Shown here one piece after another: positions 26,753 through 35,334 of a DNA stretch of 64,000 bases. The notes under the pieces are model-generated. The model did not search any database, was not told where the DNA came from, and was given only the letters and a program-made list of their open reading frames with translations. The position numbers were made by a program, and so were the translations under genes. Position 1 is the stretch's first letter; the number at the start of each line of letters is the position of its first letter. Source of the stretch: SURF-43 sp964628985 (GTDB taxonomy: Bacteria; Chloroflexota; Dehalococcoidia; UBA2979). The stretch is from positions 6,968 through 70,967 of the forward strand of contig CAZVNJ010000008.1 of the NCBI GenBank assembly GCA_964628985.1. Direction: 5' to 3'.

Positions 26753-27559
26753 GTGGGCACCGCAGCGTCACGCTGGCCTGGGTTGCTGCGCGACTATGCG
26801 CCCGCAGCCCTCCTCCTGATCGCTCTGCTCGGAGCATGGGAGGCGGCCGTGCGCATCCTGGATGTCGCGCCGTACCTCGTGCCCGCGCCCAGCCGCATCG
26901 TGCGCGCCTCCGGTGAGGTGAGCGGGGTACTCCCCGGGCACCTGAGCACCACGGCCTCTGAGGCGGCTCTGGGCCTGGCGCTCGCGGCGGTGCTCGGTGC
27001 CGCGTGCGCCGCCCTGCTCGCGTGGTCCACGCCACTGCGCCGCGCTGCCTACCCACTGCTGGTGATCTCCCAGAACATCCCGCTCGTGGTGCTGGCGCCA
27101 CTCCTCGTGGTGTGGTTCGGCTTCGGGATGCTCCCCAAGGTCCTCGTCGTGACCCTGATGGGCTTCTTCCCGATCGTGGTAGCCACCACGGACGGCCTGC
27201 TCCGAGCGGACCGAGACCTCGTCGACCTGGCGCGTTCGTTCGGCGCGGGCCGTGGGCAGGTCCTGCGCCAGATCCTGGTCCCGTCCGCGCTGCCGTCGTT
27301 CTTCGCCGGACTGCAGATCAGCGCGGCGTACGCCGTCCTTGGCGCCGTGATCGCCGAGTGGGTAGGTGCCAGCAGCGGGCTGGGACTGTTCATCACCCGG
27401 TCGCAGACCGCATTTCGGATCGATCGTGTGTTTGTCGCGGTGGCGCTCGTCGCCGCGCTCAGCATCGCCTCCTTCGCTGCCGTCCACCTGGCGGCGAGGC
27501 TGGCGATGCCCTGGCAGCATGTCGCCCGCGGGGGCACGCAGGAGGAGGCCCGAAGATGA
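26753..27559 (+). CDS. thiX: ABC transporter permease, thiamin precursor uptake (ThiX-like)
   Basis: A 268-residue inner-membrane permease of the BPD_transp_1 (SsuC/TauC/ThiX) type with about six helices. The EAA loop that docks on the ATPase is visible as VDLARSFGAGRGQVLRQILVPSALP (about residues 158-182), and the C-terminal GAVIAEWVGASSGLGLFI is typical. Together with the adjacent binding protein and ATPase it forms an importer for a thiamin precursor, most likely hydroxymethylpyrimidine or formylaminopyrimidine. The GTG start is 4 bases after the previous stop, and its stop overlaps the next ATG. Confidence 0.9.
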   Translation: MGTAASRWPGLLRDYAPAALLLIALLGAWEAAVRILDVAPYLVPAPSRIVRASGEVSGVLPGHLSTTASEAALGLALAAVLGAACAALLAWSTPLRRAAYPLLVISQNIPLVVLAPLLVVWFGFGMLPKVLVVTLMGFFPIVVATTDGLLRADRDLVDLARSFGAGRGQVLRQILVPSALPSFFAGLQISAAYAVLGAVIAEWVGASSGLGLFITRSQTAFRIDRVFVAVALVAALSIASFAAVHLAARLAMPWQHVARGGTQEEARR

Positions 27560-28569
27560 CACCGAGGCAATGGGCGGGGATGACTGCGTTGGCCCTCGCG
27601 ACGTTGGTGGCCGTCACGGCGGCCGGTTGCGGGAGCGTGAAGAAGGAGACACCGGGCGACCTCGTCCCCGTCACGCTCATGCTCAACTGGACACCGAACA
27701 ATCATCACGCCGGGATCTACGCGGCCCTCCAGAACGGCTGGTATCGAGAAGAAGGGATCGACCTCCGGATCGTGGAGCCGGCGTCAGCCGGAGCGGATCA
27801 GGTCGTCGGTTCCGGTGGTGCCGACTTCGGCATCTCGCAGGCCGAGTCACTCCTTCCGGCACGGGCCGCGGGCGTCCCGGTCGTCTCGATCGCCACGCTC
27901 CTGCCCCATAACGACTCGTCCTTCTTCGCGCTGGCCTCCACCGGCATCCGGCGCCCCAAGGACTTCGAGGGCAAGACGTACGGAGGCTACGGGGGCCCAC
28001 TGGAGCGCGAACTGCTGAATACGCTGGTCGCCTGCGACGGCGGTGACCCCACGAAGGTCAAGCACGTCGAGGTGGGCAACATCGACTATCTGCCCGGCAT
28101 GGAGCAGAAGCGCTTCGACTTCGTCTGGGTCTTCGAGGGCTGGGATGTGCTCCGAGCGCGGGAGATCGAGCACAAGGATGTGACATCGGTGAAGTTCACG
28201 GAATGGCTCCAGTGCGTGCCTGACTGGTACACCCCCGTGATGATCGCCAGCGAGAAGACGCTGAAGGAACGCCCGGACCTCGTCAGGAAGTTCTTGAAGG
28301 CGACCACGCGTGGGTATGACCTCGCCGTCGCGAACGCGGACCAGGCGTCCGCGCTGCTGCTGAAGTCGGCTCCGGAACTGGACCGGGGCCTCGTCGCCGC
28401 GAGCGCCCGCTACCACTCCGCGAAGTACGCGGAGCGAGGAAAGCCCTGGGGCACGCAGGAGGCGCGCGTCTGGACTGATTTCGCCGCGTTCCTCCGCAAG
28501 TCCGGCCTGCTCGAGAAAGACATCTCGGCGGAGGCCGCCTTCACCAACGAGTTCCTGCCCAGGAAGTGA
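27556..28569 (+). CDS. thiY: Thiamin-precursor binding lipoprotein (ThiY/NMT1-like)
   Basis: A 337-residue substrate-binding lipoprotein. Signal peptide and lipobox (TAAGC, about residue 25) precede the NMT1/THI5-like domain: VTLMLNWTPNNHHAGIYAALQNGWYREEGIDL is the family signature, with GADFGISQAE and the ligand-site region KTYGGYGGPLE. ThiY proteins bind formylaminopyrimidine or hydroxymethylpyrimidine outside the cell for delivery to ThiX. ATG 27556 overlaps the permease stop in ATGA and has AGGAGGAGG upstream; the open frame starting earlier is an alternate frame of the permease. Location under a TPP riboswitch strongly supports the substrate class. Confidence 0.93.
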   Translation: MTPRQWAGMTALALATLVAVTAAGCGSVKKETPGDLVPVTLMLNWTPNNHHAGIYAALQNGWYREEGIDLRIVEPASAGADQVVGSGGADFGISQAESLLPARAAGVPVVSIATLLPHNDSSFFALASTGIRRPKDFEGKTYGGYGGPLERELLNTLVACDGGDPTKVKHVEVGNIDYLPGMEQKRFDFVWVFEGWDVLRAREIEHKDVTSVKFTEWLQCVPDWYTPVMIASEKTLKERPDLVRKFLKATTRGYDLAVANADQASALLLKSAPELDRGLVAASARYHSAKYAERGKPWGTQEARVWTDFAAFLRKSGLLEKDISAEAAFTNEFLPRK

Positions 28570-29345
28570 CCAGGCTGCCTGGAGTGAGGACGACGTTGCA
28601 CAGGCACGCAATCGATGTGCGTGGCGTCGCCCTTACGTACGAGGGCCGGCCGCCGGTCGAAGCGCTCGCTGGAGTCGACCTCCGTGTCGAGCACGGGGAG
28701 TTCGCGGCGCTGCTGGGACCCTCCGGCTGCGGTAAGAGCACGCTGCTCCGCATCCTCGCCGGCCTCCTCCAGCCGACCGCCGGGACGGCACAGGCGGAGA
28801 GCACGGCGTACATGCCGCAACGTGACCTGCTGCTTCCGTGGCGCCGCGTCCTCGGCAACGCGGTGCTCGCCGCGGAACTCGCCGGCGTCCCCAAGGCGGA
28901 GGCGCGCGCTCGGGCCACAGCGCTCATTGAGCGGTTTGGGCTGGGGGGCTTCGAAGGCGCATGGCCCACGCAGCTCTCCGGCGGGATGCGACAGCGAGTC
29001 GCACTCCTGAGGACGTTCCTGGCCCCACGCCAGACGCTGCTGCTGGACGAGCCGTTCGGGGCGCTCGACGCCATCACCCGGAGGCGGATGCATGGCTGGC
29101 TCCAGGGCGTGCTCGCCAGCGAAGCGCGCACCGTGCTCCTGGTCACGCACGACGTGGAGGAAGCGATCACCCTGGCGGACACGGTCTACGTGATGTCGGC
29201 GCGGCCCGGGCGGATCCTCACGCGGGTGGGGGTGGATCTGCCGCGGCCGCGCACTGCGGCCGCCACCACGTCCCCTCCATTCACACGGCTCAAGGCAGAC
29301 CTCCTTACGGCGCTCGAGATCGACTCCAGCGAGACAGATCACTGA
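28566..29345 (+). CDS. thiZ: ABC transporter ATP-binding protein, thiamin precursor uptake (ThiZ-like)
   Basis: A 259-residue ATPase with Walker A GPSGCGKST (about residues 50-58), signature LSGGMRQR, Walker B LLLDEPFGALD and the switch histidine in LLVTHDVEEA. It closely resembles SsuB/TauB/ThiZ ATPases that pair with BPD_transp_1 permeases. The start is GTG 28566, overlapping the binding-protein stop (GTGA), so the three transport genes are translationally coupled. It ends the riboswitch-controlled operon; there is no biosynthetic thi gene after it, so the operon is dedicated to uptake. Confidence 0.93.
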   Translation: MTRLPGVRTTLHRHAIDVRGVALTYEGRPPVEALAGVDLRVEHGEFAALLGPSGCGKSTLLRILAGLLQPTAGTAQAESTAYMPQRDLLLPWRRVLGNAVLAAELAGVPKAEARARATALIERFGLGGFEGAWPTQLSGGMRQRVALLRTFLAPRQTLLLDEPFGALDAITRRRMHGWLQGVLASEARTVLLVTHDVEEAITLADTVYVMSARPGRILTRVGVDLPRPRTAAATTSPPFTRLKADLLTALEIDSSETDH

Positions 29346-29492
29346 CGATGTCCTGACAGCCGGGGGGTCTTCTCCCGATCTTCACTCGCCGCCGCTCCGA
29401 CCGAGGGTTTCTCCTGATGGCCGCCCCCTAAGGGTGGAGCGCGATAATGCCAGCCGAATCTGCTGTCCGTGCGGCACCCCTCGGAGCCCCCC

Positions 29493-32400
29493 GTGACCAC
29501 GCTCCCACCGCCGCCGCCTGATCCCGCCTCCAACGGCCCGCCGCCGACCGAGGCGGCCATCCCGGGTGTGAACCTGGAGACTCTGCGACTGACAGTCGAC
29601 TCCCTCACCTGTCCGGTCCTGATCATCGACGGTGCCCTTCGAGTTGTGACCGGGAATGCCGCCTGGCGCGAGAACCTCGGTGCACGGGTTACGCAGACGG
29701 AGGGTGCGCGGTACGCCTCAGTAGCGCAGGAACTCTGCGATGACCCGGAGAGCGCGGCGTGCCTCGTGCGTCTCGTCCAGGACGCCTTCGCCGGCGCGAG
29801 CCCTGCTACGGTGCTGGTGCGCACCCCCGGGCGGCCAGAACCGCGGTCCTGGCGGGTGGCAGCCACTGTCGCCGGGCGTTCGCAATTCGTCACGCTGGTC
29901 TACCAGGACGTCACGTCCCTCGTTCACTTCGAGCGGGAACAACGCGCGCAGCAGCGGGTGCTGGAACACGCCCAGCACATGGGCCGGATGGGGCACTGGC
30001 ACTTTTCACTCGAGTCCCGAGCGGCCTACGCCTCCCCACAGACGCTGGAGATCCTCGGCGTGGGAGAGGAGGCGCTGCGAGACTTCGCGGCGTTGCTCCA
30101 ACTGGTGCCGGAGAACGAGCGTGACCACGTCCGCGCCGCCGTCCGCGCAGTCCGAAACGGCGAAGCGGGCAGCCCCGTCCGCCACCGCGTGATCCGGGCA
30201 GACGGCTCCGCTCGCTGGGTGGATCACACCTTCGACCTGCTGCCGGACGCCGGGGGCCAAACGGTCCTTATGGGCGTGATCCAGGACGTCACGGACCAGG
30301 TGGCAGCCCTCGAGGCACTCCGCGCCAACCGCGAGGCGCTGCACGAGAGCAACACGCGACGCCGGGAGGCCCTGCTGATCGCGCGCGCAGCCCCATGGCG
30401 CCTCGACATGGCCACCGGGCGTATGTCCTGGTCGCCCGAGGCGCTCGAGGTCTTCGGCGAGGGCCTCGGGGACACAGCCGCCGAGGTGGAGGCGAACCGC
30501 CATCCGGACGACCTTGCCCATGTGACGCGGGCGTTCCGCGAACACGGCCGCACCGGGGAGCCCTTCTCGGTCCGCTACCGCATCCGCCGCGCGGACGGCA
30601 CGGGATGGCGGTGGATAGAGAACCGGGTCGTCCCCGAGATCTCCGAGGATGACGTCCTGGTCGGCTACCGCGGGATCATGCAGGACATCCACGACCAGAT
30701 CGAGCGCGAGATCGCACTGCGTGAGAGTGACGACCATCAGCGCGAGGCGCTCCGCATCGCCCGCGCCGCAGTGTGGACATGGGACCGCAAGACCAGGCAG
30801 GTCTGGCAGTCTCCGGACCTCTACGAACTCCTCGGGTACACCTCCATGCCTCAGGACTTCGAGGACCGCGTCAGCCAACGGCACCCCGACGACCGCGAGC
30901 GCTCCGTCGCATTCGAAAACGACGCGATCCGACGCCGGGAGCCCTTCACTGTGCGCTACCGCCTGGCCAGACCGGACGGGTCATGGGGCTGGATCGAAGA
31001 GCGCGGCGCCCCGCAGTTCGACACCAACGGAGAACTGACCGGCTACCGCGGGACCCGCCAGGACGTAGACGATCAGGTCCGTCGAGAAGAGGCGCTGCGC
31101 GAGAGCGACGAGGGCATGCGCGAGGCGCTGCGTATCGCGCGGGCTGCGAACTGGTCCTGGGACTACCGGACCAAGAAGCTATGGCACTCCCCTGACCTCT
31201 ACACCCTGCTGGGCTACGAGACGATCCCCGAGACCTTCGACGCCCGTGTCGCTCTGCGCCACCCAGAAGATCAGCAGCGATCGCGCCAGGAAGCCGAGCA
31301 GGCGATGCGCGAGCGACGCCCGTTCGTAGTCCGCTACCGCCTCGCCCGGCCGGAGGGCGGCTGGGCCTGGATCGAGCAGCGCGGGACACCTCAGTACGAC
31401 TCGGCCGGACAGTACGTCGGCTACCGCGGGACCCGCCAGGACGTCGATGAGCAGGTACGGCGGGAGGAATCGCTGCGCGAGAGTGATGACCGCCGGCGCG
31501 AGGCCCTCCGGATCGCCCGCGCCGAGACCTGGACGTACGACGCGAAATCCAGTGCCGTCTCTTACGCCTACGATCTCCGCCGATTACACGGTCACGCGCC
31601 CTCGTCGGAAGAGACTGACGCACAGGCGGACCTACGTCACCCTGACGACGACGCCCCATCACGTGGGCTGATCCGCGCCGCCATGAAGGCGCACGAGCCG
31701 TTCGTTGCCCGTTACCGCGTGCCGCGAGCGGATGGCTCGTGGGCGTGGGTCGAGAGCCGAGGCGTGCCGCAGTTCAATGCTGACGGCGAGTACATCGGAT
31801 ATCGCGGAACGCGGCAGGACGTGGACGAACAGGTCCGACGCGAGGAGGAACTACGCGAGGCGCTCAAGATGGCGCGCGCCGCCTTCTGGTACCACGGTCG
31901 GCACGATCCAATGCCATGGTGGTCGCCCGAACTCTACGAGATGATCGGACTGCCGGTCGCAGACATGCCGGGGCCAGATGCAGCTGAACGTCACCCCGAC
32001 GACGTTCAGCGCCTCGAGGACCTCGTCCGATCCGCCCTTCGAGCGCGTCTACCATACACGGTCCGCTACCGGCTCCGGCACCATGTGACGCGTGAATGGG
32101 TATGGATGGAACGGCGCGGCGTGCCAGTCTTCTCCACTGAGGGGACGCCCATCGCGTACCGAGGCGTCATCCGCGACATCTCTGAAGACATGGAACGCCA
32201 GGCCGAACTCGAACGCTCGCAGTCGCTACTTGAACAGGCCCAGCGCCTCAGCGGCGTGGGGTCCTTCTCGATCGACTTGGAGAGCGGCGAGCAACGTTGG
32301 TCGGACGAACAGTACCGCATCATGGGTTTCGCACCGTTCGAAGTGGCGGCTACCGCCGACCAGTTCTACGCACGCGTCCACCCCGATGATGTGGCGGCCG

Positions 32401-34469
32401 TGCGAGCCTCGTTCCGGCTCATCCTTAAGACCGGGCAACCGACCGTGATGGAGTACCGCATCGTCCGCCAGGACGGGGCGGTCCGTACGCTGCACGGCGC
32501 TGCGGAGGCGCGCCTGGCACCGGACGGACGCGTAACGGAGCTCATCGGCGTGACCCAGGACGTCACCGAGCGGATCGAGGCCGAGGCCCGCATCCGCCAG
32601 AGCGAAGCACGACTCCGCGGGGTCCTGGACTCGGTCGGAGACGGCATCACGCTGCTAACGCGCGGCAACCGCAACAACTGGACCAACTCGGCCTTCCTGC
32701 ACATGATCGGCTACACCGGGGCCGAGTTGGCGGAGGCTGGGCTGGATGCCCTGTTCGACGCCGACGCGATGCGCGACACAACGGACTGGTGGCGACGTGT
32801 CAGCGAGGGACAACCCGCGGGCCTGCCACGAACCTATCGGCTGCGACTTCGCCGCAAGGACGGGACCTACATCACGGCTGAGGCCAAGCCCTCGATGTTG
32901 AAAGATGGCGACGAGGTGATCGGACTCCTGTCCGTCATCCGCGACACCACGGAGCGCGACCGGCTCCAGGCGCAGATTGATGCCGCGACGGCGGAGACCC
33001 GCCAGGTCCTGCAGACCGCGCCCCTGCCCATCTTCGTGCTGGAGGCGGACGGCACCATCGCGATGGCGAACGACAGCACCGCCCACGCCTTCGGCTGGGA
33101 GCCGGACCAGCTCGTCGGCCGGTCCGTGGTGGTGCTGGGCGAGGGCCTGACGCCGCAGTCGATGATCGCGGCGAGCGCGAGGGCGCGCGAGTCTTCCACC
33201 CCGGGGCTGCACGTGCCCGAGGTCACCTGCCGCCGCCAGGACGGAAGCGAGTTCCCCGCGCAGGTCGCGATGACTGAACTCCAGTTAGCGGGCGGCGGCC
33301 ACCGATACCTCTGCGTGCTGATCGACCTCACCGAGCGCAAGCGCGCCGAGGAGGAGCTGACGCGAATGCAGAAGACGGAAGCGCTGGGCACGCTGGTCGC
33401 CGGCGTCGCTCACGACTTCAACAACCTGCTCACGGCGATGGTCGGTGGGATCTCGATGGCGCAGAACGAGCCGGAAGAGCCCCGCTGGCTGGACATCGCG
33501 AAAGAGGCCGCGGAGCGTGCCACGCGCCTGGTCCAGGAACTGCTCCAGTTTTCCCGCCGCTCGACGCCCCAACTCCAGGCAGTTGACCCAGTCGCGCTCG
33601 TGCAGCACACGACCAATCTCATCCGAGAGACGATCGACCGCCAGATCACCGTCACGCTCACCACCGAGCCGGTCGAAGGGAGCCTGGCCGGCGACGAGGG
33701 CCAGTTGCAGCAGGTGATCATGAACCTGCTGGTCAACGCGCGGGATGCGGTCCTGGAGCGGGCGCTCACCGAGGGGGCCGGCTACTGCCCGAGCATCGAT
33801 GTGGCGGTCCGCCCGGACCGTCTGCGCGGCGAGCCCGCCGTGCGGATGGAAGTCAGCGACAACGGCCCGGGGATGCCGGACGCTATCCGTGCGCGCGTAT
33901 TCGACCCCTTCTTCACCACGAAACCAGTCGGTGCAGGGACAGGTCTCGGCCTCGCCATCGTCGCGGGCATCGTGGACCGGCACGGCGGCATCGTCTCGGT
34001 GGAGACGGCCGTGGGGACCGGCACCACGTTTGCGATCCTGCTTCCCCTGGCAACGGCCGAAGGCGCGCCCGATCGCGTCGAGCGGGAAGCAGGGCTCATC
34101 CGGTCCGATGTCCAGCGGACCGCACTCGTGATCGACGACGAGGACATGGTGCGGGCCATCTCTGCCGGCTACCTGGAGACGGCCAACTACCGAGTCATCC
34201 AGGTGCGAGACGGCCACGAGGCGCTCCGGCTCCTCGAGTCCGGGGCGCACTTCGACATTGTGCTGACGGACATCAGCATGCCGAGCCCGAATGGTTGGGA
34301 CATCCTGGCCGCGCTCCATGGCCGGGCGGGGACGCCGCCGGTGGTCCTTGTCAGCGGATACGCCGAGGCTGAGGTCGCGCGGGAACGGGGGGCCGCCGGG
34401 TTCCTCCAGAAGCCATTCACGCAAGCATCGCTCCTGGCCATGTTCGAGGAGATCCTCACCCGGAGTTAG
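29493..34469 (+). CDS. Hybrid sensor histidine kinase with about ten PAS domains and a receiver
   Basis: A soluble kinase of 1658 residues. A Pro-rich leader is followed by one divergent PAS (about 35-145), seven PAS_3-type domains (starting near 165, 291, 417, 543, 669, 788 and 911), two further PAS domains (near 1041 and 1172), HisKA with His1307 in VAGVAHDFNNLLT, an HATPase (NLLVNARDAV, DNGPGM, GTGLGLA) and a C-terminal receiver whose phospho-acceptor is Asp1593 in VLTDISMPS, with the switch Lys in LQKPFT. The middle PAS domains end in near-identical GYRGTRQDVDEQVRREE linkers and arose by tandem duplication. GTG 29493 is preferred (CGGAG upstream); GTG 29469 is also possible. Signals and output partner are unknown; no DNA-binding partner gene lies nearby. 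Confidence 0.92.
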   Translation: MTTLPPPPPDPASNGPPPTEAAIPGVNLETLRLTVDSLTCPVLIIDGALRVVTGNAAWRENLGARVTQTEGARYASVAQELCDDPESAACLVRLVQDAFAGASPATVLVRTPGRPEPRSWRVAATVAGRSQFVTLVYQDVTSLVHFEREQRAQQRVLEHAQHMGRMGHWHFSLESRAAYASPQTLEILGVGEEALRDFAALLQLVPENERDHVRAAVRAVRNGEAGSPVRHRVIRADGSARWVDHTFDLLPDAGGQTVLMGVIQDVTDQVAALEALRANREALHESNTRRREALLIARAAPWRLDMATGRMSWSPEALEVFGEGLGDTAAEVEANRHPDDLAHVTRAFREHGRTGEPFSVRYRIRRADGTGWRWIENRVVPEISEDDVLVGYRGIMQDIHDQIEREIALRESDDHQREALRIARAAVWTWDRKTRQVWQSPDLYELLGYTSMPQDFEDRVSQRHPDDRERSVAFENDAIRRREPFTVRYRLARPDGSWGWIEERGAPQFDTNGELTGYRGTRQDVDDQVRREEALRESDEGMREALRIARAANWSWDYRTKKLWHSPDLYTLLGYETIPETFDARVALRHPEDQQRSRQEAEQAMRERRPFVVRYRLARPEGGWAWIEQRGTPQYDSAGQYVGYRGTRQDVDEQVRREESLRESDDRRREALRIARAETWTYDAKSSAVSYAYDLRRLHGHAPSSEETDAQADLRHPDDDAPSRGLIRAAMKAHEPFVARYRVPRADGSWAWVESRGVPQFNADGEYIGYRGTRQDVDEQVRREEELREALKMARAAFWYHGRHDPMPWWSPELYEMIGLPVADMPGPDAAERHPDDVQRLEDLVRSALRARLPYTVRYRLRHHVTREWVWMERRGVPVFSTEGTPIAYRGVIRDISEDMERQAELERSQSLLEQAQRLSGVGSFSIDLESGEQRWSDEQYRIMGFAPFEVAATADQFYARVHPDDVAAVRASFRLILKTGQPTVMEYRIVRQDGAVRTLHGAAEARLAPDGRVTELIGVTQDVTERIEAEARIRQSEARLRGVLDSVGDGITLLTRGNRNNWTNSAFLHMIGYTGAELAEAGLDALFDADAMRDTTDWWRRVSEGQPAGLPRTYRLRLRRKDGTYITAEAKPSMLKDGDEVIGLLSVIRDTTERDRLQAQIDAATAETRQVLQTAPLPIFVLEADGTIAMANDSTAHAFGWEPDQLVGRSVVVLGEGLTPQSMIAASARARESSTPGLHVPEVTCRRQDGSEFPAQVAMTELQLAGGGHRYLCVLIDLTERKRAEEELTRMQKTEALGTLVAGVAHDFNNLLTAMVGGISMAQNEPEEPRWLDIAKEAAERATRLVQELLQFSRRSTPQLQAVDPVALVQHTTNLIRETIDRQITVTLTTEPVEGSLAGDEGQLQQVIMNLLVNARDAVLERALTEGAGYCPSIDVAVRPDRLRGEPAVRMEVSDNGPGMPDAIRARVFDPFFTTKPVGAGTGLGLAIVAGIVDRHGGIVSVETAVGTGTTFAILLPLATAEGAPDRVEREAGLIRSDVQRTALVIDDEDMVRAISAGYLETANYRVIQVRDGHEALRLLESGAHFDIVLTDISMPSPNGWDILAALHGRAGTPPVVLVSGYAEAEVARERGAAGFLQKPFTQASLLAMFEEILTRS
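30363..31853 (+). repeat. Tandem in-gene PAS repeats, 378-bp period
   Basis: Four consecutive PAS_3 units begin at 30363, 30741, 31119 and 31497. The first three intervals are exactly 378 bases (126 codons); the fourth unit is 357 bases and is followed by a further PAS at 31854. A 26-base identical segment ending in ...GCCAGGACGT recurs at 31041-31066 and 31419-31444, 378 bases apart, showing recent duplication or gene conversion. Confidence 0.85.
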
Positions 34470-34516
34470 CGAGTCCTCGCTGGCATGGCCGGCCCTCCGC
34501 GGGCGATGATGTCCCA

Positions 34517-35092
34517 ATGCCGAAGGAACGCCCGTCCCTGAAGGGCCGTCTGCTCGTCGCCACTCCGCTCCTCACCGATCCCAATTTCTCGGGGACGGTG
34601 GTCCTGCTCTGCCGCCATGACGCGGAGGGGGCCTTTGGTGTCATCCTGAATCGACCGCTCGAAACGGAAGCGGTTGAGATCATCCCGGAGTGGGCGGAAC
34701 GATGCGCGCTGCCGCCCGTCCTGTTTGATGGCGGCCCGGTGCGCCGGACGAGTGCGCTTGCCCTCGGATTCGACCCTTCGCCCGCCGGTGCCGCCCGCGA
34801 CCTCGGCCGTGGGTGGACGCCGATCCAGGGCCCGGTGGGCATGGTCAACCTGCATGTCCAGCCGGAAGCCCTCCCTCCCACCATCGAGTACGTCCGCCTC
34901 TTTGCCGGGTCATCCGGTTGGGACGCCGACCAACTCGACCGTGAGATCCGAGAGGACGCCTGGTTCGTCGTACGCAGCCGCGCTTCGGATGTCTTCGCGA
35001 CCGAGCCGCAGAACCTCTGGCGGGAGGTCCTGCGCCGCCACCCGAGGTACGCCCTGTACGCCTTCTCGGGAAACGACACCGCTCAGAATTGA
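34517..35092 (+). CDS. YqgE/AlgH family protein (UPF0301)
   Basis: A 191-residue cytoplasmic protein of the AlgH/YqgE family. The N-terminal LKGRLLVATPLLTDPNFSGTVVLLCRHDAEGAFGVILNRPL is the family signature, followed by LFDGGPVRRTSALALG and, near residues 115-150, VRLFAGSSGWDADQLDREIREDAWFV. The domain is widespread in bacteria; AlgH was named as a regulator of alginate synthesis but its biochemical role is not settled. It follows the hybrid kinase by 47 bases on the same strand and may share its transcript. The cobalamin riboswitch begins shortly after. Confidence 0.93.
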   Translation: MPKERPSLKGRLLVATPLLTDPNFSGTVVLLCRHDAEGAFGVILNRPLETEAVEIIPEWAERCALPPVLFDGGPVRRTSALALGFDPSPAGAARDLGRGWTPIQGPVGMVNLHVQPEALPPTIEYVRLFAGSSGWDADQLDREIREDAWFVVRSRASDVFATEPQNLWREVLRRHPRYALYAFSGNDTAQN

Positions 35093-35124
35093 GTGGGCCC
35101 CGCAGAGGTGGAGACCGGCTCGCG

Positions 35125-35240
35125 GCTGGCCACCCGGTGAGCCTAGAATCGCGGAAGCGATGCCCGGGGAAGTCGGTGCGAGTCCGACGCTGTCCCGCAA
35201 CTGTGAACCTCCGACGAGGAAAGCCAGAGCACCGGCCTCG
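35125..35240 (+). ncRNA. Cobalamin (B12) riboswitch
   Basis: Hallmarks of the AdoCbl aptamer are present: closing arms CCGGTG (35134-35139) and CACCGG (35230-35235), the core GGGAAGTCGGTGCGAGTCC followed by GACGCTGTCCCGCAACTGTGA (about 35167-35206), and the late AGCCAGAGCACC. A stable hairpin follows (GTCG-CCTG pairing with CAGG-CGAC at 35253-35275), probably P13/expression platform. The regulated gene is a BtuF-like cobalamin-binding protein starting at 35335, which fits repression by B12. Confidence 0.93.
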
Positions 35241-35334
35241 CCTCATCCCTTGTCGACCTGCGCGGACAGGCGACGGCAAGTGAGTGACGCCCGGCGTCCC
35301 GCCCTGCCCTCGCCCCCCGCGCCGGAGGTGTCGT

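Noticed and set aside
27004..27555. Long upstream extension of the ThiY frame
   Set aside because: It lies in another frame of the permease gene and has no signal peptide; the ATG at 27556 has a strong Shine-Dalgarno and begins the signal peptide.
33285..34517. A 410-codon open frame on the minus strand opposite the hybrid kinase
   Set aside because: Antisense shadow of the HisKA/HATPase/receiver region, without recognisable domains; similar antisense frames lie opposite the GAF kinase and other genes.
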